The notes: a model not told the origin generated them from the letters alone. A DNA stretch of 64,000 nucleotides from Centrapalus pauciflorus (GCA_020465985.1 JAANYP010007560.1:17721-81720); one strand, 5' to 3'. Shown: positions 1 through 11,905, numbered from the stretch's first letter. Numbers and translations: made by a program.

Positions 1-576
1 TCATTGATGGATGAATCATGAAGCCCTTCAAGATTTGGATTTTCAAGGTTTTCGGCTCCTTTCTTATCCTTGATTTTGATGTCGAATTCTTATTGTAGAA
101 GAATCCAATGGATAAGACGAGGTTTGGCGTCTTGTTTGGAGGGCCAAGAACCAAAGAGCCGAATGATCGGTGTAAACGATCGTTTTGAAAAGAATGAGGT
201 AGGACCAAAATTTATCAAACGCAAAGACAACGGCGACAAGTTCCTTCTTGGTAGTAGTATAATTCTCTTGAGCGTCTGTTAGAGTCTTACTTGCATAATA
301 AATTGGTTGGAAGTGATTATTGACTCGTTGGCCCAAAACGGCCCCCACGGCGAAATCGCTAGCGTCACATATAGGCTTGAAAGGTTGGGACCAATCGGGA
401 GCTATCATGATTGGAGCGTGTGTCAGATTATCCTTGAGAAGATCAAAGGAATCAGGCACTCTTGGGAAACGACAAATGGGGTGTCCTTTTCGAGAAGTTG
501 AGTCATCGGGCGTGTGATCTTTGAAAAATATTTGATGAAACGACGATAAAAACCCGCATGACCAAGTAATCTTCAA
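1..576 (-). pseudogene. Athila pol fragment: RNase H domain (copy 1)
   Basis: RNase H removes the RNA strand during reverse transcription. The open stretch 64-576 shows the first catalytic region (DASDFAVGAVLGQR), the YASKTLTDAQENY block and YTDHSAL, as in gypsy RNase H. The domain continues the RT at 573-1301 with a frame change at the junction. Near 50-65 about 70 bases present in copy 2 (around 11826-11875) are missing and the frame is lost. Bases 1-50 match copy 2 just before its integrase zinc-binding region, so the rest of pol lies outside the window. Confidence 0.85.
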
Positions 577-1301
577 ATGCCTTTCACATTTGTGGGAGGA
601 GGAAGCTTCGAGATAGTGTCAATTTCGGCTCTATCAACCTCAATTCCCACACTTGAAATCTTATGTCCCAAGACAATACCATCTTGTACCATACAATGGC
701 ACTTCTCCCAATTAAACACGAGATTTGTTTCCTCACATCGAGCAAGCGTGCGATCAAGATAGGCTAAACATGAATCAAATGAATTCCCATAGACCGAAAA
801 ATCGTCCATGAAAACTTCCATAAAACTCTCAATCATATTATTAAAAATTGTCATCATGCACCTTTGGAATGTGGCGGGTGCGTTACACAACCCGAAAGGC
901 ATCCAGAGATAAGTGAAAGTTCCATACGGGCAAGTGAAAGTTGTTTTCTCTTGGTCTTCAGGATTGATGGGGATTTGAAAATATCCAGAAAACCCATCGA
1001 GAAAACAATAGAACTGATTTCCGGCCAATCGTTCTAACATTTGATCCATGAACGGCAAAGAAAAGTGATCCTTATGGGTTGCATCGTTTAGTTTGCGATA
1101 ATCGATGCATACATGCCATCCCGTTACCGTTCTCGTCGGAATGATCTCATTGTTTTCATTATGAACGATAGTCATGCCACCTTTTTTGGGCACGACTTGA
1201 ACCAGACTCACCCACGAGCTATCCGAGATCGGATATATCAACCCAGAATCAAGAAGCTTAATTACCTTTTTCTTTACCACCTCCATCATGTTCGAGTTCA
1301 A
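573..1301 (-). pseudogene. Athila reverse transcriptase domain (copy 1)
   Basis: Reverse transcriptase of a gypsy element, open for about 242 codons. Visible motifs in order are the substrate-pocket block (VCIDYRKLND), MPFGLCNAPATFQ, and the catalytic box as VFMDDFSVYG, with FMDD in place of the usual YxDD as in Athila/Tat elements. The second catalytic region looks intact. An extra dinucleotide near 1225, compared with the same site in copy 2 (about 13020), alters the N-terminal palm. Upstream it should join the protease linker at 1412-2010, but a frameshift near 1340-1400 separates them. A degenerate domain in an inactive copy. Confidence 0.9.
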
Positions 1302-1411
1302 ACGACGTTTTCTTTGGACAACGAGTTTGTAGTCCTCCTCCGTTAGAATTTATGTGTGCAAAATTAAGGACTAATACCCTTGATGTCGGTAATTTTCCAT
1401 GCAATAGCCCC

Positions 1412-2039
1412 TTAGGGGGCTCGAAGAGTGTTGAGGAGTCTATTTATTTGGTCGCCCGAAATACTTGAGGAAATTATAACCGGCAACATAGACTCCTCAA
1501 GAAGGAATGCATACTCGAGATGGCTTGGGAGCTCTTTGAGCTCAAGAGTTGGTGGGTCTTCAAGAGATGATTTGACCCGACAAGAATTATGATCGCGAGA
1601 GATAAAATCAACATCCAAAGGAAACAGGGGTGGATCAATGGTCGAAATGGTGTCAACTCCTCCAAAAATTGTTCAAAATCAACGACTTTTTTCCTTTCAT
1701 CTATTGAGTAGATTTCCTTGGAGTTGTATGACAAAAGAGATGAAAAATAAAAATCAAAAGCTTCTTCAAATGTGTGCACGTGGTAACAAGTGTCGTCAGT
1801 AAATGATGCATGTTGCATGGCTCTATCAATTGAAAATGTGACAGACTCATTACCGACCTTGAAAGTGAGCTTTTTATCAAAAACATCTATTATAGCTCTT
1901 GAAGTTGCCAAAAAGGGTCTCCCTAAAATAAGGGGTGCACGGCTATCATCCTCCATATTTAGGATAACAAAATCCGCGAGGAAAAAACATTTATCAACTT
2001 TTACAAGCACATTTTCGACTACTCCCCTTGGATACTTTA
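1412..2039 (-). pseudogene. Athila protease C-terminal part and protease-RT linker (copy 1)
   Basis: The reading frame at 1474-2010 carries the retropepsin C-terminal block (APLILGRPFLATSRAIID), then a linker ending at the RT. A frameshift near 1640 moves the linker to the frame open at 1412-1618. The boundary with the upstream gag/protease frame (ending at 2040) is another frameshift: a short deletion at the ADR codons relative to copy 2 (about 20860). The last part of this segment corresponds to 13056-13703 in copy 2. Confidence 0.8.
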
Positions 2040-4023
2040 TTATCGATCGGCCAATTGAATGCTCATTTTGGTAGGTTGCGGATCTCCCAAATGCAATTTT
2101 TCATATAAAGATGTGGGGATTAAATTTATGCTTGCCCCGAGATCCACAAGTTCATTCGTGATAACTAAACTACCAATGTGGCAAGGAATAGTAAAACTCC
2201 CTGGATCCGTTTGCTTTTGAGGTAGTTTGTTTTGTAGCACCGCCGAGCATTTCTCGTTCATGACCACGACCAAAATTCCTTCGAGCTTCCTTTTGTTGGT
2301 GATGATATCCTTGAGAAATCTAGCATAAGTAGGCATTTGTGAGATAACATCAATAAAAGGTAAATTAATATGCAATTGCTTAAATAGCTCAAGGAATTTG
2401 TGATATTGGGCCTCGTCCTTTTCCCGTTTTAATCGACTCGGGAATGGTGCCTTCGGTTTGGCGATTGGGACTTCTTTCATGGAAGGAGGTGGGACTTGCA
2501 CGGTACTTGGTGGGCTTGAAGCTTGTTGTCCCCTCACTATATCTTCAAGGGTGGGATTGGTTTCGGTTGATGGAGTGGTGGCATTTGTAGCTTGGTGTGG
2601 TTGTTGCGATGTATTGGTTGGTTGATTTGGTTGTCGGGATTGATATTGGGCGGTGTTTGGATGGCGAGGTTGGTATGAGTTGTTTCTTTGGTTCGGGTTG
2701 GAAGAACTAGCACCCTCAAATCCCGGTGGTACCGCCGGAGCTTGGTCATTCGGTCGACGCCATCGTAAATATGGATGATTCCGATTGTCAACATTGGGAT
2801 TATAATATTGTTTAGGTGGTGGTTGAAAAGCTAGCTTTCCCCTTTCGTTGTCAAACCGATCACCATAAGAATACAACAAATCTTCATCTAACGTTTCCTC
2901 CGCATTGTCGTTCCCACAATCTCTCGCCGTGTGTGGTCCTCCACAAAGTTTACACACTTCTTGAATAGACTTAATAGTGGATTGTCTATTGAGAAGTGTC
3001 ATCCTTTTGGTGCACTCATTTGCGGTATGAGGAACGCACATAATTGGCACTCTTGATCTGCTACTCTCGGGTTTTGTAGTTGGACTATTTGTTTACCCAT
3101 TTTAGAAATCTCATCCTTCAATGAACTCATGTCATCCCCTTGCTTCAAAGCACCTCGCACGATCCTATGTCTTGAAGAGTGCCACTCATGTGTGTTAGTG
3201 GCCGTGGTTTTTATTGCTTCGTAAGCATCGGTAGGTTTTTTGTCCAACACACATCCACCGACATTCAAATCCAATATTTGCCTTGTTGAAATTAAGAGAC
3301 CGGTGTAGAATGTGTAAACTTGATTGTAGGTGTCCAACCCGTGATGTGGACACTTTCTCAAAAGACTCTTGTACCATTCCCACGCTTCGTACAATGACTC
3401 CTCGCTTTCCTGCAAAAATTAGTGATACCATTTTTTAAATGAGTAGTTTTAGAGGGAGGGAAGTACCGCATTAGGAACCGGTCTACAAGTTCCTCCCCAT
3501 TGGTGATCGATTGTGGCGCTAGTGATTCAAATCATGTTTGAGCAGCTCCCCTCAACGTATAAGGGAGTAAACAAAGGTACAAGGATTCTTCTGGCATTTC
3601 TCGAATCTTTATCATGTCGCAAACGTCCAAGAACCAAGTTAGATGAGCGTTCGGATCATCGGAGTCAAGACCATCGAAGGGGAACATTTGATTCAAGTAT
3701 TGGAGATAATTTGTTTTGATCTCATAATGTGCCACTTGAACGGGACGACGTATGATTGCTGATCCCAATCCAATGTTGGTCGCCTTGGAACACTCCATCA
3801 CGGTACGATTATCTTCTTCCGCCATTTTTTTTTCAACTTTTGGTTCGGTTCTTTGTCCTGACGCCTCAAGATCCTCTACTATAATTGGGGATGCAGTCGG
3901 TGGTGTCGATGGTGATTCTTGTTCAAACGAGGTTTCTCCTTCCTTTCGCTTATTTTTCCTTCGAAGTAATCTCTCGGAATCGGTCAATGGTTCGGTCAAA
4001 TCCGAGAGGAGATTTCGGCACAT
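2040..4023 (-). pseudogene. Athila gag and protease N-terminus (copy 1)
   Basis: Gag forms the particle and binds the RNA. The start is taken as the ATG at 4021-4023 because it lies about 150 bp after the PBS and aligns with a start in copy 2 (23081-23083). Pieces in order are an acidic/basic N-terminus, the Retrotrans_gag core (4023-3532), a second segment in another frame (3415-2999) with a coiled stretch and Cys-rich sequence, and 3050-2040 with a zinc knuckle (CKLCGGPHTARDC), a Pro/Gln/Asn-rich region and the retropepsin active site (VDLGASINLIP). At least three frame breaks interrupt it, near 3530, 3420 and 3050-3000. The DLGAS form replaces the more usual DSGAS and is common in Athila. 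Confidence 0.85.
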
Positions 4024-4174
4024 ATACTCCTACAAGAAAAAGGGAAACCAACGTGTGATCTAGAACAAGAAATTATAATGCAACGAACTAAAAGTGAAAT
4101 TAACTCTCGGGGATAAATCCCTGAAAGGGTCTCTAATTATAATCGTTCAACCGTTCTCAAAATTACCATTATTG

Positions 4175-4192
4175 TCCCTGGAAACAGCGCCA
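4175..4192 (-). other. Primer-binding site, degenerate (copy 1)
   Basis: On the minus strand this follows the LTR end by 6 bp. It matches the intact PBS of copy 2 (TGGCGCCGTTGCCGGGGA, complementary to the 3' end of plant tRNA-Asp) at 15 of 18 positions. Three substitutions in the primer match agree with an old, inactive copy. Confidence 0.85.
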
Positions 4193-5412
4193 AAAACTTG
4201 ATATGCCACTAGCACACCTTAATTTTAATTATAAAATGGAACAAAATAAACTAAACTAGCGGACAAATAGGCAAGTATTACCTATCGTATACTAGTATAG
4301 CTTACGCAAGTCCGGGTATCAAAGTCAGGGACAATTGGTGGAATGATGATAATAAGTCCTCAATTAATAACTAGCTATGACTAAAGGTTGATTTAAACTG
4401 CGTATAAAACTAAATATTGACAAAAGATTTATCACAACAATACACACGAGCAGAAGAAAAGATTAATTACATAGAATTTGATAATAGGAAACATGTAACC
4501 AAATGGGATCACTCCCTCTAAACATCGGATGAACAATTCAAAGCGCAAATGGAATAATATATCTATCATGATTCCAAAGATTCAAACACACAAATCTCTA
4601 AGATATGTTTGATTCTATTTTTATCATAACAACTTATTTCATACTCACTTAAATCTCTTGTTCATGAATACAATATTGGGTTAAGATATGAACAATGATC
4701 ATCTAGCTATATAGATCTCTCGTTATAGCACGATAATCCCATAACTCACGACGTGGACGCGAAAATCTCTTTAAAATGTTCATAACTTGAGTCATGCAAA
4801 ACCGAATGCTCACAATAAATTTACGAACTTTAAACGATGATTCAGTTAACATCGACTACATAAATTTCATGCTATATTCAAAAAAAAAACATAAATCCCC
4901 TCTCGTTATTATGAAAACATCAATTAAACACACTCTTTCACCATCTCTACTAAGAAGATTCAACTATACCAAAATGTTTGGTTCATCAAAAATAAATACC
5001 AACTATTTCAAACTCTCGTTGTGGAAATAATAAAGCATTCATAGCAAGTTTAAGAAGTCTCAAACATAACAACGAGATTTTCATTCAAAGTACGCAAACT
5101 ATGACATATTATCCAATCATATACAAAATATAAATCATCCAATGTCTAGGGTTTGTTACCCAATTACATAGCAGAACTACTCCATATTAATGGAGTAAAA
5201 GCTCATCTTACAATAAGCAAGCATTTCACACATTAAGATTAACTTAAGTATATGAAAAACTCCACTAATGGTGTATGATGATGAAGATGCAATTCTTTAA
5301 GTCAAAACTCCAAGTTGGTAATCTTCTTTGCCTTCCTTCGTCCTCAAGAAATCAGAGAAATTGTTTGTGGTTTTTTATAAAAATTCGTCCCTCATAAATG
5401 TGTAGAGAAAAT

Positions 5413-5422
5413 CCTTTTATAG
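5413..5422 (-). promoter_or_regulatory. TATA box of the Athila LTR
   Basis: The minus strand reads CTATAAAAGG, a near-perfect plant TATA box, 11 bp downstream of the last ACTCGCCGAGT copy and about 490 bp from the LTR start. It probably marks the U3/R promoter. The same box is kept in the other LTR at 24484-24493. Confidence 0.75.
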
Positions 5423-5432
5423 CCTGGGAGGA

Positions 5433-5751
5433 ACTCGCCGAGTATGTGACAAATACTCGCCGAGTTTAAGTGTTGTCACCTTCTGATTGGAGTTCCAGGA
5501 AGACCAACTCACCGAGTTCATGTGCTGTCGACTCCCTATTGGCTCTGGCTTGATGCAGAAATTATCAGAGAATATCAGGCTTTCAAGATTACTCGCCGAG
5601 TATGTGCCCAACTCGTCGAGTATGGGGGCGAATTTCTGTTTTGGAAAATGGAGTACTCGCCGAGTATATCGTGGAACTCGCCGAGTTCTTTGCAGTTCAA
5701 ACTATTCTGTCTAGCTTGGAACTTGCCGAGTATGTGTGAAACTCGCCGAGT
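5433..5751. repeat. Cluster of ACTCGCCGAGT motifs in the Athila LTR
   Basis: Nine copies of the near-palindromic 11-mer ACTCGCCGAGT (one-base variants included) start at 5433, 5455, 5507, 5591, 5611, 5655, 5676, 5721 and 5741. Spacing is irregular (20-84 bp). All sit in U3, directly upstream of the TATA box on the transcribed strand. Variants change one base (ACTCACC, ACTCGTC, ACTTGCC). Confidence 0.9.
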
Positions 5752-5908
5752 ATGGTGCAGTTTTGGCACATTTCACTATTATTACTCAACGAAAACCTGA
5801 AACGAGAATGTAAGCCTGTAAGATTGTATTGGAGACGAATATTAACCAAATTACGATATAAAACACAAGATATCGTCCGATAAAATATGTATGAAATGGA
5901 CGATATCA

Positions 5909-5924
5909 AACATTCCCACACTTA
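5909..5924 (-). other. Polypurine tract of Athila copy 2
   Basis: On the minus strand the purine-rich AAGTGTGGGAATG lies directly before the LTR start (TGATATCG). This is the usual Athila plus-strand primer position, and it shows that the LTR at 4199-5908 ends the element lying to its right. Confidence 0.8.
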
Positions 5925-7764
5925 ACCTTTGCTTGTCCTCAAGTAACTCTTATACAAGCATATATATAAACTTAATAAAATGTTAAACGCGTAAAAACTC
6001 GACATCTTTCGAACAAGGATGAAAATCCTAAGGCATTTCCGACTTACATGAACACAAAGCGAGGATCACAAAAAATTCAAGAACCATTAAAACATAAAAT
6101 AGGAAAAGAAGCTAAACATCCTAAACTTTTTGAGAACAAAATAAGCATGACTGAAACTCACTATACGAACACTCAACCCTCGGTGTTTAGGTTGACAAGG
6201 TCACTCAATTGTAACACATTAAATGTACATGAACATAAGCTTGCTGGAGCCTCAAATCTACAACACTCGATCAAGAAATATGCGAAAATCAAGAGGGCTT
6301 AAAAAGGGAAAAGGAAAGAGGGGAAAGGGCTGAAAAAAATAATAGAATGAGGGCGGCTAACAACACGAGAACCGGATTTAAAGGGAAAAATTTGTTTTTC
6401 AAAAATTCTTGAACAAAACACTAGATACTTCTAGCTTGAATATACTTAGCAAATGCCTCTATGAGGCTTTCTTATTTGTTATGCTTTCTTTTTACAACGC
6501 TTTTTGGTTTCTTTTTTGCTTTTTTTTGGCATGGAATTTATCCACAATATACTAACAAAATGGCCACCTCAAAAACAAAAACATAAGCTCTTTCTAGAAT
6601 TAACGGCAGTTGGGTTAAAAAGAAAAGAAATGAAAAGCTAAAGGCACAAATTCGGACTAAGGGAAAATTTTTGTGACGGAAAAGAAACGAAAGCCAAAAG
6701 AAGGGTTTCCTAAATGCCTCTATCACGCAACCGCATACAACTTGATCATTGTGTTTTCGAGATGCATCGCAAAAGCAAGTTCTAACATGCATACAACAAC
6801 CGACAATATCACATACAAAACCAAACAAAATGTGAACAATTATAGATATGGCACAAATGCCCACGAAAATTTGCATCCTAAACTATGAACAAATAAACAA
6901 GAAATCCCACAAGATTTTCAACCTAACAAAATTCCCACACTTGACAATTATACATTGCCCTCAATGTTATCAACAAATGACCGAGCAACTAAGCAATGAT
7001 AAGTAAAGCAAGTGGGTCGAGAAATCTCCCTGAAGTGCAAGAAGGGAGAAACTCAAAATGTGACGAGCGGGAAGGCGAACCAACTCGGAAAAAAAACTGT
7101 GCAAGAAATACGTATTAAGCAATAACAAGCATAGACAGAAATTATAATCAACCACGACAAGGAAATAAGAAACACGAACATTAGAAATCAATTAAAATAA
7201 AAAAACTTGCAGGCATTAAAAATTCCGGAAAAATAAAAGTGTCTTAAGGCATTGCGCCTTTACATCACAAGCAACCAAAATTAAATTGTTCAACTACACA
7301 GCTTTCCACGAAAGTTAAAAACTGGGAATCATTGATCTTCAGGAGGTTGTGGAGGATATTGGCGGGCATCCCATGGCATGTATGGGTAATACTGATAAGG
7401 GGGCGGGGCTGGAGGCTGCATCGACTAATATTCGGGGGGCTGAAAACTGAAGAGACTGTCCACGGACGTCTGAATATGCTGCAAGTAACGTCCTGTCTCG
7501 TGGGCATGTTGATAAAACACCGACCTGAGATGATCGATGTCACTGAGGTTTTGTCGGAGCAGATGATTCTGTTCCTGCAACAGGCCATAATTTTCATGTA
7601 ACTGATCCCGATCTAAGCTCATGTGTGCAAAACAGTCATCCATCCTGTCAAAACGAGTATCCCATGGGTATGGGCCTGGACCGAAATCAACGTGAGACGA
7701 TTGGGAAGGTTGTGGCTGTTGTGGCTGCTATCGTCTCCGTGGCTGCTGTTGGGGTGGGTCCTGA
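5925..7764 (-). other. Athila copy 2 3'-untranslated region
   Basis: About 1.8 kb between the Athila ORF and the PPT without a convincing reading frame. It is AT-rich with T-tracts on the plus strand near 6480-6530. Near 6930-6950 a second PPT-like box follows a TTGAGGGCAA block that resembles the TTGAGGACAA block before the true PPT. I see no RNA gene or host exon here. Confidence 0.6.
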
Positions 7765-8712
7765 TTAGGGGGGAAGGGTCGGGCACATCAAGATCAATTC
7801 CTCTCGTCCAATTGGCATCTGCGTGACGCGGGCTCTGCGGAAGTATAGCTCATCCGTGTCTCCCGTCGGGTCGATCTCCCGAAGCCCTCGGATTACCGAG
7901 GGGGTTAACAAATTAAAAGAACGAGCCAGGCGGGTAATAAACCGCCTGCCGCTGGCTCCCGAGCTACCTGTGGTGGCATGTAAAAAATATAATGCCAACT
8001 AGAAAGGAATGGAGACATATTCTTCCGGATGAAGAATAGAATGGATAAGCCAAAGGTCAGACTTCGTTATTTTCTCCTGACCTTCCTTCCGAATGAATGC
8101 ATCAACTGTGATGCATCTATGGATGAGCCGATGAAAGGGGTTACGGATCTTGGATTCATAAGCTCTAGAGACCATGTAATCTTCTGTGGCGATCTCATTC
8201 CAGAAATCATCGTAATCAAAAGCGGTCGGTGCCTTCCAAACTCCATCCGACAGATAGTCGTCGAGGTGACGATGTCGGACGTCCGAAACGGAGTATAAAT
8301 CAAGACAGCGACATAACTCGACGACCGACATACATCGGCTCGCTCCCTCGAGCCTGAACCGCACAGTATCCCGGGATGTCATATTAGTCACAGCCTCACT
8401 AAAGGTGAATGTCGAGTAAAACTCGATGCATAACTCCGCGTAGATGGGCTCCCTAATAGATAGCAAATTAAACCAAGCCCGGGATACAAACCCTCCGTGC
8501 ACTATAGTAAACGCCGCCTCCAACTGCTCAGGGATATTAGGATGAGGCGGGTCACATTGAATGCGACCCAGGAAGGCCCAATTAATACACCTCCCAGGGT
8601 CGAGTTCGCGACTCGCCAGAAAATGAAGCAGCTCCCTGTACTCACGTCGCTGCCCAGTTGACACACCAGAGAATGACAGATTAGGGTGAATAGCATTATA
8701 AATCATCCTCAT
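7765..8712 (-). pseudogene. Athila-specific ORF (ATHILA ORF-1 family, env-position gene)
   Basis: A 237-codon open stretch (8712-7999) continues in the same frame for 77 more codons (7998-7765) after one TAG at 7999. The protein contains the family features I know from Athila ORF-1 (Pfam PF03078): ReYRELLhFLAS near the N-terminus, a CRCLDLYS segment and the FHRLIHRCITVDAF block. It sits between integrase and the 3' LTR, where retroviruses have env, but it shows no signal peptide or clear membrane segment and its function is unknown. Upstream codons on the same strand have two adjacent stops around 8725, so the original N-terminus is lost or was different. Confidence 0.8.
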
Positions 8713-10519
8713 TTGAAAATCGTCACTACTGGAGTCTGACTACGGTGATGGCTCCCTTTGGCGGGAGCTGCTGGCACGACTGCATTTTGAAGCCCCGGAC
8801 ATTTCCTATATCACAAGTGAGGAACAAGGGTGAGAATTCAAGCGACAACATTAGCTTTAAAATTATGAAGGGCGAAAAGCCACACTTATTATTGGGACTA
8901 AATCCCGACGTCTCACAAAAGAACCGTGATAAACTATAACTACTACACTCAATCATATCATATCATGCGAGACATGCAAGAAGACATATGTCTTTCTAAT
9001 TGGCAATCCCGTAATTATCTCTCATGCAAAAATGAAATAAGCAAAAGAATAAACTAACACATAAAGAAAATAAACAAGTACAGAAACTAAACATAAACGA
9101 CAAAGGAAAATAGAACACAAACGAATATACGTACGGACGACACACTAGGCATGCAATAGACGACAAAAAGTACATTCAATAATTAGCTAAACGACAAAAA
9201 ACATGCATGCATTAACACGTACATAATAGTGTATAAGAAATTGAACTCACAGAAACAATATTTTGAAAACAAACAGTGAATGTTATCTACAAGAAACACA
9301 AACAAAAAGACTCACAATAATCTTGCAATTTTAACTACAAAAATTTAAAACTAACGACTAAAAATTAGCAATGCATAAACACAATTATAGCCTAAAAACA
9401 CATACTTTAAACTAGCTAAACATATAAATTACATTAAACTCCTACGAAACAAAATTACTAAACAAAGACAATCTACAAACAAAACAAAAAAAAAAACATG
9501 AGAATTAAAAGTTAACTAACCATGCTAAAAATGCAAGATCCATCAAGAAGAGCATAAACTATAATTACACAAGTTTAAACTAGAAAATAAAAATGCAATG
9601 ATAACCACGAAATTTAAAAATAAAAAACAACACAAAAACAAAGGTGCAATATTCATCTTGAACTTTCAACATAAACGCACTAAAATGCAAAGAAAAAGAA
9701 AATTAGCACGAGAGATTTTTGACAATTTCGTAACGAGGGACAAGGAGTGTACCAAAAAATAATAGATATGGGATGAATGAGCAAAGATTATAGAGAATCC
9801 GTCTAAATTCCGGCGAGGCGGTGGTGGTGGATTGCTGGCTGTCGGCCTGGGAGAATAGAGGAGATGAGATGAAAGTGAAGAAAAGAAAATGAAACTAGGG
9901 TTAAAAATCGCAGGCATACTCGGCAAGTTCTTGGCCTACTCGACGAGTTCTGACACTCGCCAAGTTCTTGGCCTACTCGACGAGTTCTGACACTCGCCAA
10001 GTTCTGACGCGGGAGTCAGACCTCGAGATGCTCTGTTTGACTGATTTTTTTTTATTTTTTTTAACAAAGAAAAGCATCAGTTCAGCTCCACATACTCGGC
10101 GAGTAAGGTGACAGAACTTAGCGAGTTCTACCTAGTTCCAGAATGTTTATTTTAACTCAAACCCGGGGAGTATGCATGTGAATCCGGCGAGTTCGCCAAA
10201 TTCCAGAATGATTTTCAGCTTATGAACTCGGCGAGTATGTGATGAACTCGGCGAGTTCTTCTCAGATCTGCTCATTTTAACCCAGAAAAATTACAACTTA
10301 TACCAAACAACAAAAACGTGATTTTTTTTACAACGAAACCACGAAAAACCAAAACTACACAAACAGGGAACACAAATGAATGACATGCTTATTTAATTTC
10401 GAGTCTTAAGCTTGACTCGGCCTCGATTTTTTATTTTTCGACATTCAACAACGTGAGCGCTTCGACATCCTCACCGATAACTTCCGAGTTTTCAAAGTAT
10501 TCCTTTAATCGTTGGCCAT
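8713..10519 (-). other. Athila copy 2 spacer between integrase and the Athila ORF
   Basis: Non-coding spacer. 9000-9660 is very A-rich on the plus strand (tracts of A/C such as 9480-9500) with no usable frame. 9810-9850 has a GGT-rich stretch. 9910-10260 holds further ACTCG(G/C)CGAGT motifs, described separately. No host-gene exon is evident. Confidence 0.6.
9910..10255. repeat. ACTCGGCGAGT-type motif cluster inside Athila copy 2
   Basis: Motifs of the LTR cluster recur here, mostly in reverse orientation (ACTCGGCGAGT, with variants ACTCGGCAAGT, ACTCGACGAGT, ACTCGCCAAGT). One unit of about 41 bp (CAAGTTCTTGGCCTACTCGA and following bases) is repeated at 9924 and 9961. At least nine motif copies lie in about 340 bp. 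Confidence 0.8.
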
Positions 10520-11755
10520 TTACCTTGAATGTTTCATTGCCCTTAGGATCAAGAAATTCAAATGTGCCATATAAAATACCTTATTGATGGTGTAAGGGTC
10601 GGACCAACGAGATCTCAACTTTCCAGGAAAAATTTTTAATCTAGAATTAAAGAGCAATACCTGGTCCCCTTCTTTGATGTCCAAACGATTCTTGAGATGA
10701 GCATCGTGAAATATCTTGGCCTTTTCCTTATAAATGCTTAAATTTTTCGTAAGCGTGGAGCCGTAATTCATCTGATACAAGCACTTGAGCCTTTCGTAGT
10801 TCACCAAACAAGGAAAGATCAAGATTACATTCTTCTAAGGCCCAAAACGCCTTATGCTCAATCTCGACAGAAAGATGACATGATTTCCCATATATCAAAC
10901 GGAATGGAGTGGTGCCGATTGGAGTTTTGAAAGTCGTTCTAAATGCCCAAAGTGTGTCATCTAACTTATCGGACCACTCCTTACGGCTGTTTCCAACCGT
11001 CTTTTACAAGATCCTTTTCAATCCACGGTTTGTGACCTCGACTTTCCCACTCGATTGTGGGTGATATGAAGTGTTGGTGCGATGTTTTACACCATAACGA
11101 GGTAAGGCCTTTTCCATTTGGGAGTTACAAAACTGTGTCCCTCGATCACTAATCAAGGCCTTAGGGGCACCAAACCGGGAGAAGAGTTTTTTCAAGAACT
11201 TTAGCACAACTCGTACATCGTTTGAGGGCAAGGCTTGAGCCTCGGCCCATTTCGAAACGTAGTCAACGGCCACAAGAATGTACTTATTTCCACGAGAATG
11301 GGGGAACGGCCCCATGAAATCGATCCCCCAAACGTCAAAGACCTCACAAATTTGGATAGGATTTTGGGGCATTTCATCACTTTTAGAGATGTTTCCGAAT
11401 CTTTGACATGGATCACAAGTTTGGACCATGGAATACGAATCTTTATAGATGGTAGGCCAATGGAAACCAGAATCGAACACCTTTTTGGCGTGTTACTTGG
11501 TCCCAAATGACCACCGGTTGTTCCAACGTGGCAGTGATGAAGAATTTCTTGGCACTCCTTGACAAACACACAATGACGAATCACTTGATCCGCGCTAACT
11601 CTAAAAAGAAAAGGGTCCTCCCAAAAATAATACTTGCAATTGGAGAGAAGCTTTCGCTTTTGTTGGAACGACATGCCTATAACCAATGTACCGCAAGTTA
11701 AAAAATTGGAAATGTCCGCGAACCAAGGAGCCTCAGATCCAAACACGAGCTTCAT
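10520..11755 (-). pseudogene. Athila integrase (copy 2)
   Basis: Integrase inserts the cDNA into the chromosome. Read from 11755 down, the N-terminal region gives way by frameshift to the core frame at 11480-11004. It shows CDPCQRFG of the HHCC zinc site, then GIDFMGPFPHSRG (first catalytic Asp), SDRGTQF (second Asp) and HPQSSGKVEV (catalytic Glu). The C-terminal part is at 10822-10520, after a frame break near 10830-11000. All three catalytic acids are present, but at least two frame breaks make this copy inactive. Confidence 0.85.
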
Positions 11756-11905
11756 CAGGGACTCATCCGGAAACTTATCATTGATAGATGAATCATGAAG
11801 CCCTTCAAGATTTGAATTTTCAAGACGGGAGAGATGATCGGCCGCGAGATTTTTTACTGCATTATTATCCTTGATTTCGATGTCGAATTCTTGTAGTAGA
11901 AGAAT

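Larger units (their letters stand above)
1..5908 (-). mobile_element. Athila-lineage Ty3/gypsy element, copy 1 (partial, runs off left edge)
   Basis: Read on the minus strand, the order is 5' LTR (4199-5908), PBS, gag, protease, RT, RNase H; integrase and the 3' end lie beyond base 1. The lineage follows from the tRNA-Asp-type PBS, the DLGASIN protease site, the RT order and close collinearity with copy 2, whose RT/gag sequence at 11778-13739 and 20760-23262 matches at roughly 93-95% by eye. Its LTR is also the 3' LTR of copy 2, so the two form a tandem array. The coding region is broken by many frameshifts and stops, so the copy is not autonomous. No target duplication can be checked because the left end is missing. 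Confidence 0.9.
4199..5908 (-). repeat. Athila LTR shared by copy 1 (5' LTR) and copy 2 (3' LTR)
   Basis: A 1710-bp LTR bounded by TGATATC...ATATCA inverted ends. On its low-coordinate side it is followed (minus strand) by a PBS and gag, so it serves as 5' LTR of copy 1. On its high-coordinate side it is preceded by a polypurine tract, so it is also 3' LTR of copy 2. It matches 23263-24980 over its full length with about 6% substitutions plus small indels, judged by eye from samples. It holds the ACTCGCCGAGT cluster and a TATA box. Confidence 0.93.

Noticed and set aside
5487..5800. Overlapping ORFs in Athila LTR with RRV/AEY repeats
   Set aside because: These are the ACTCGCCGAGT motif read in different frames. 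No protein evidence.
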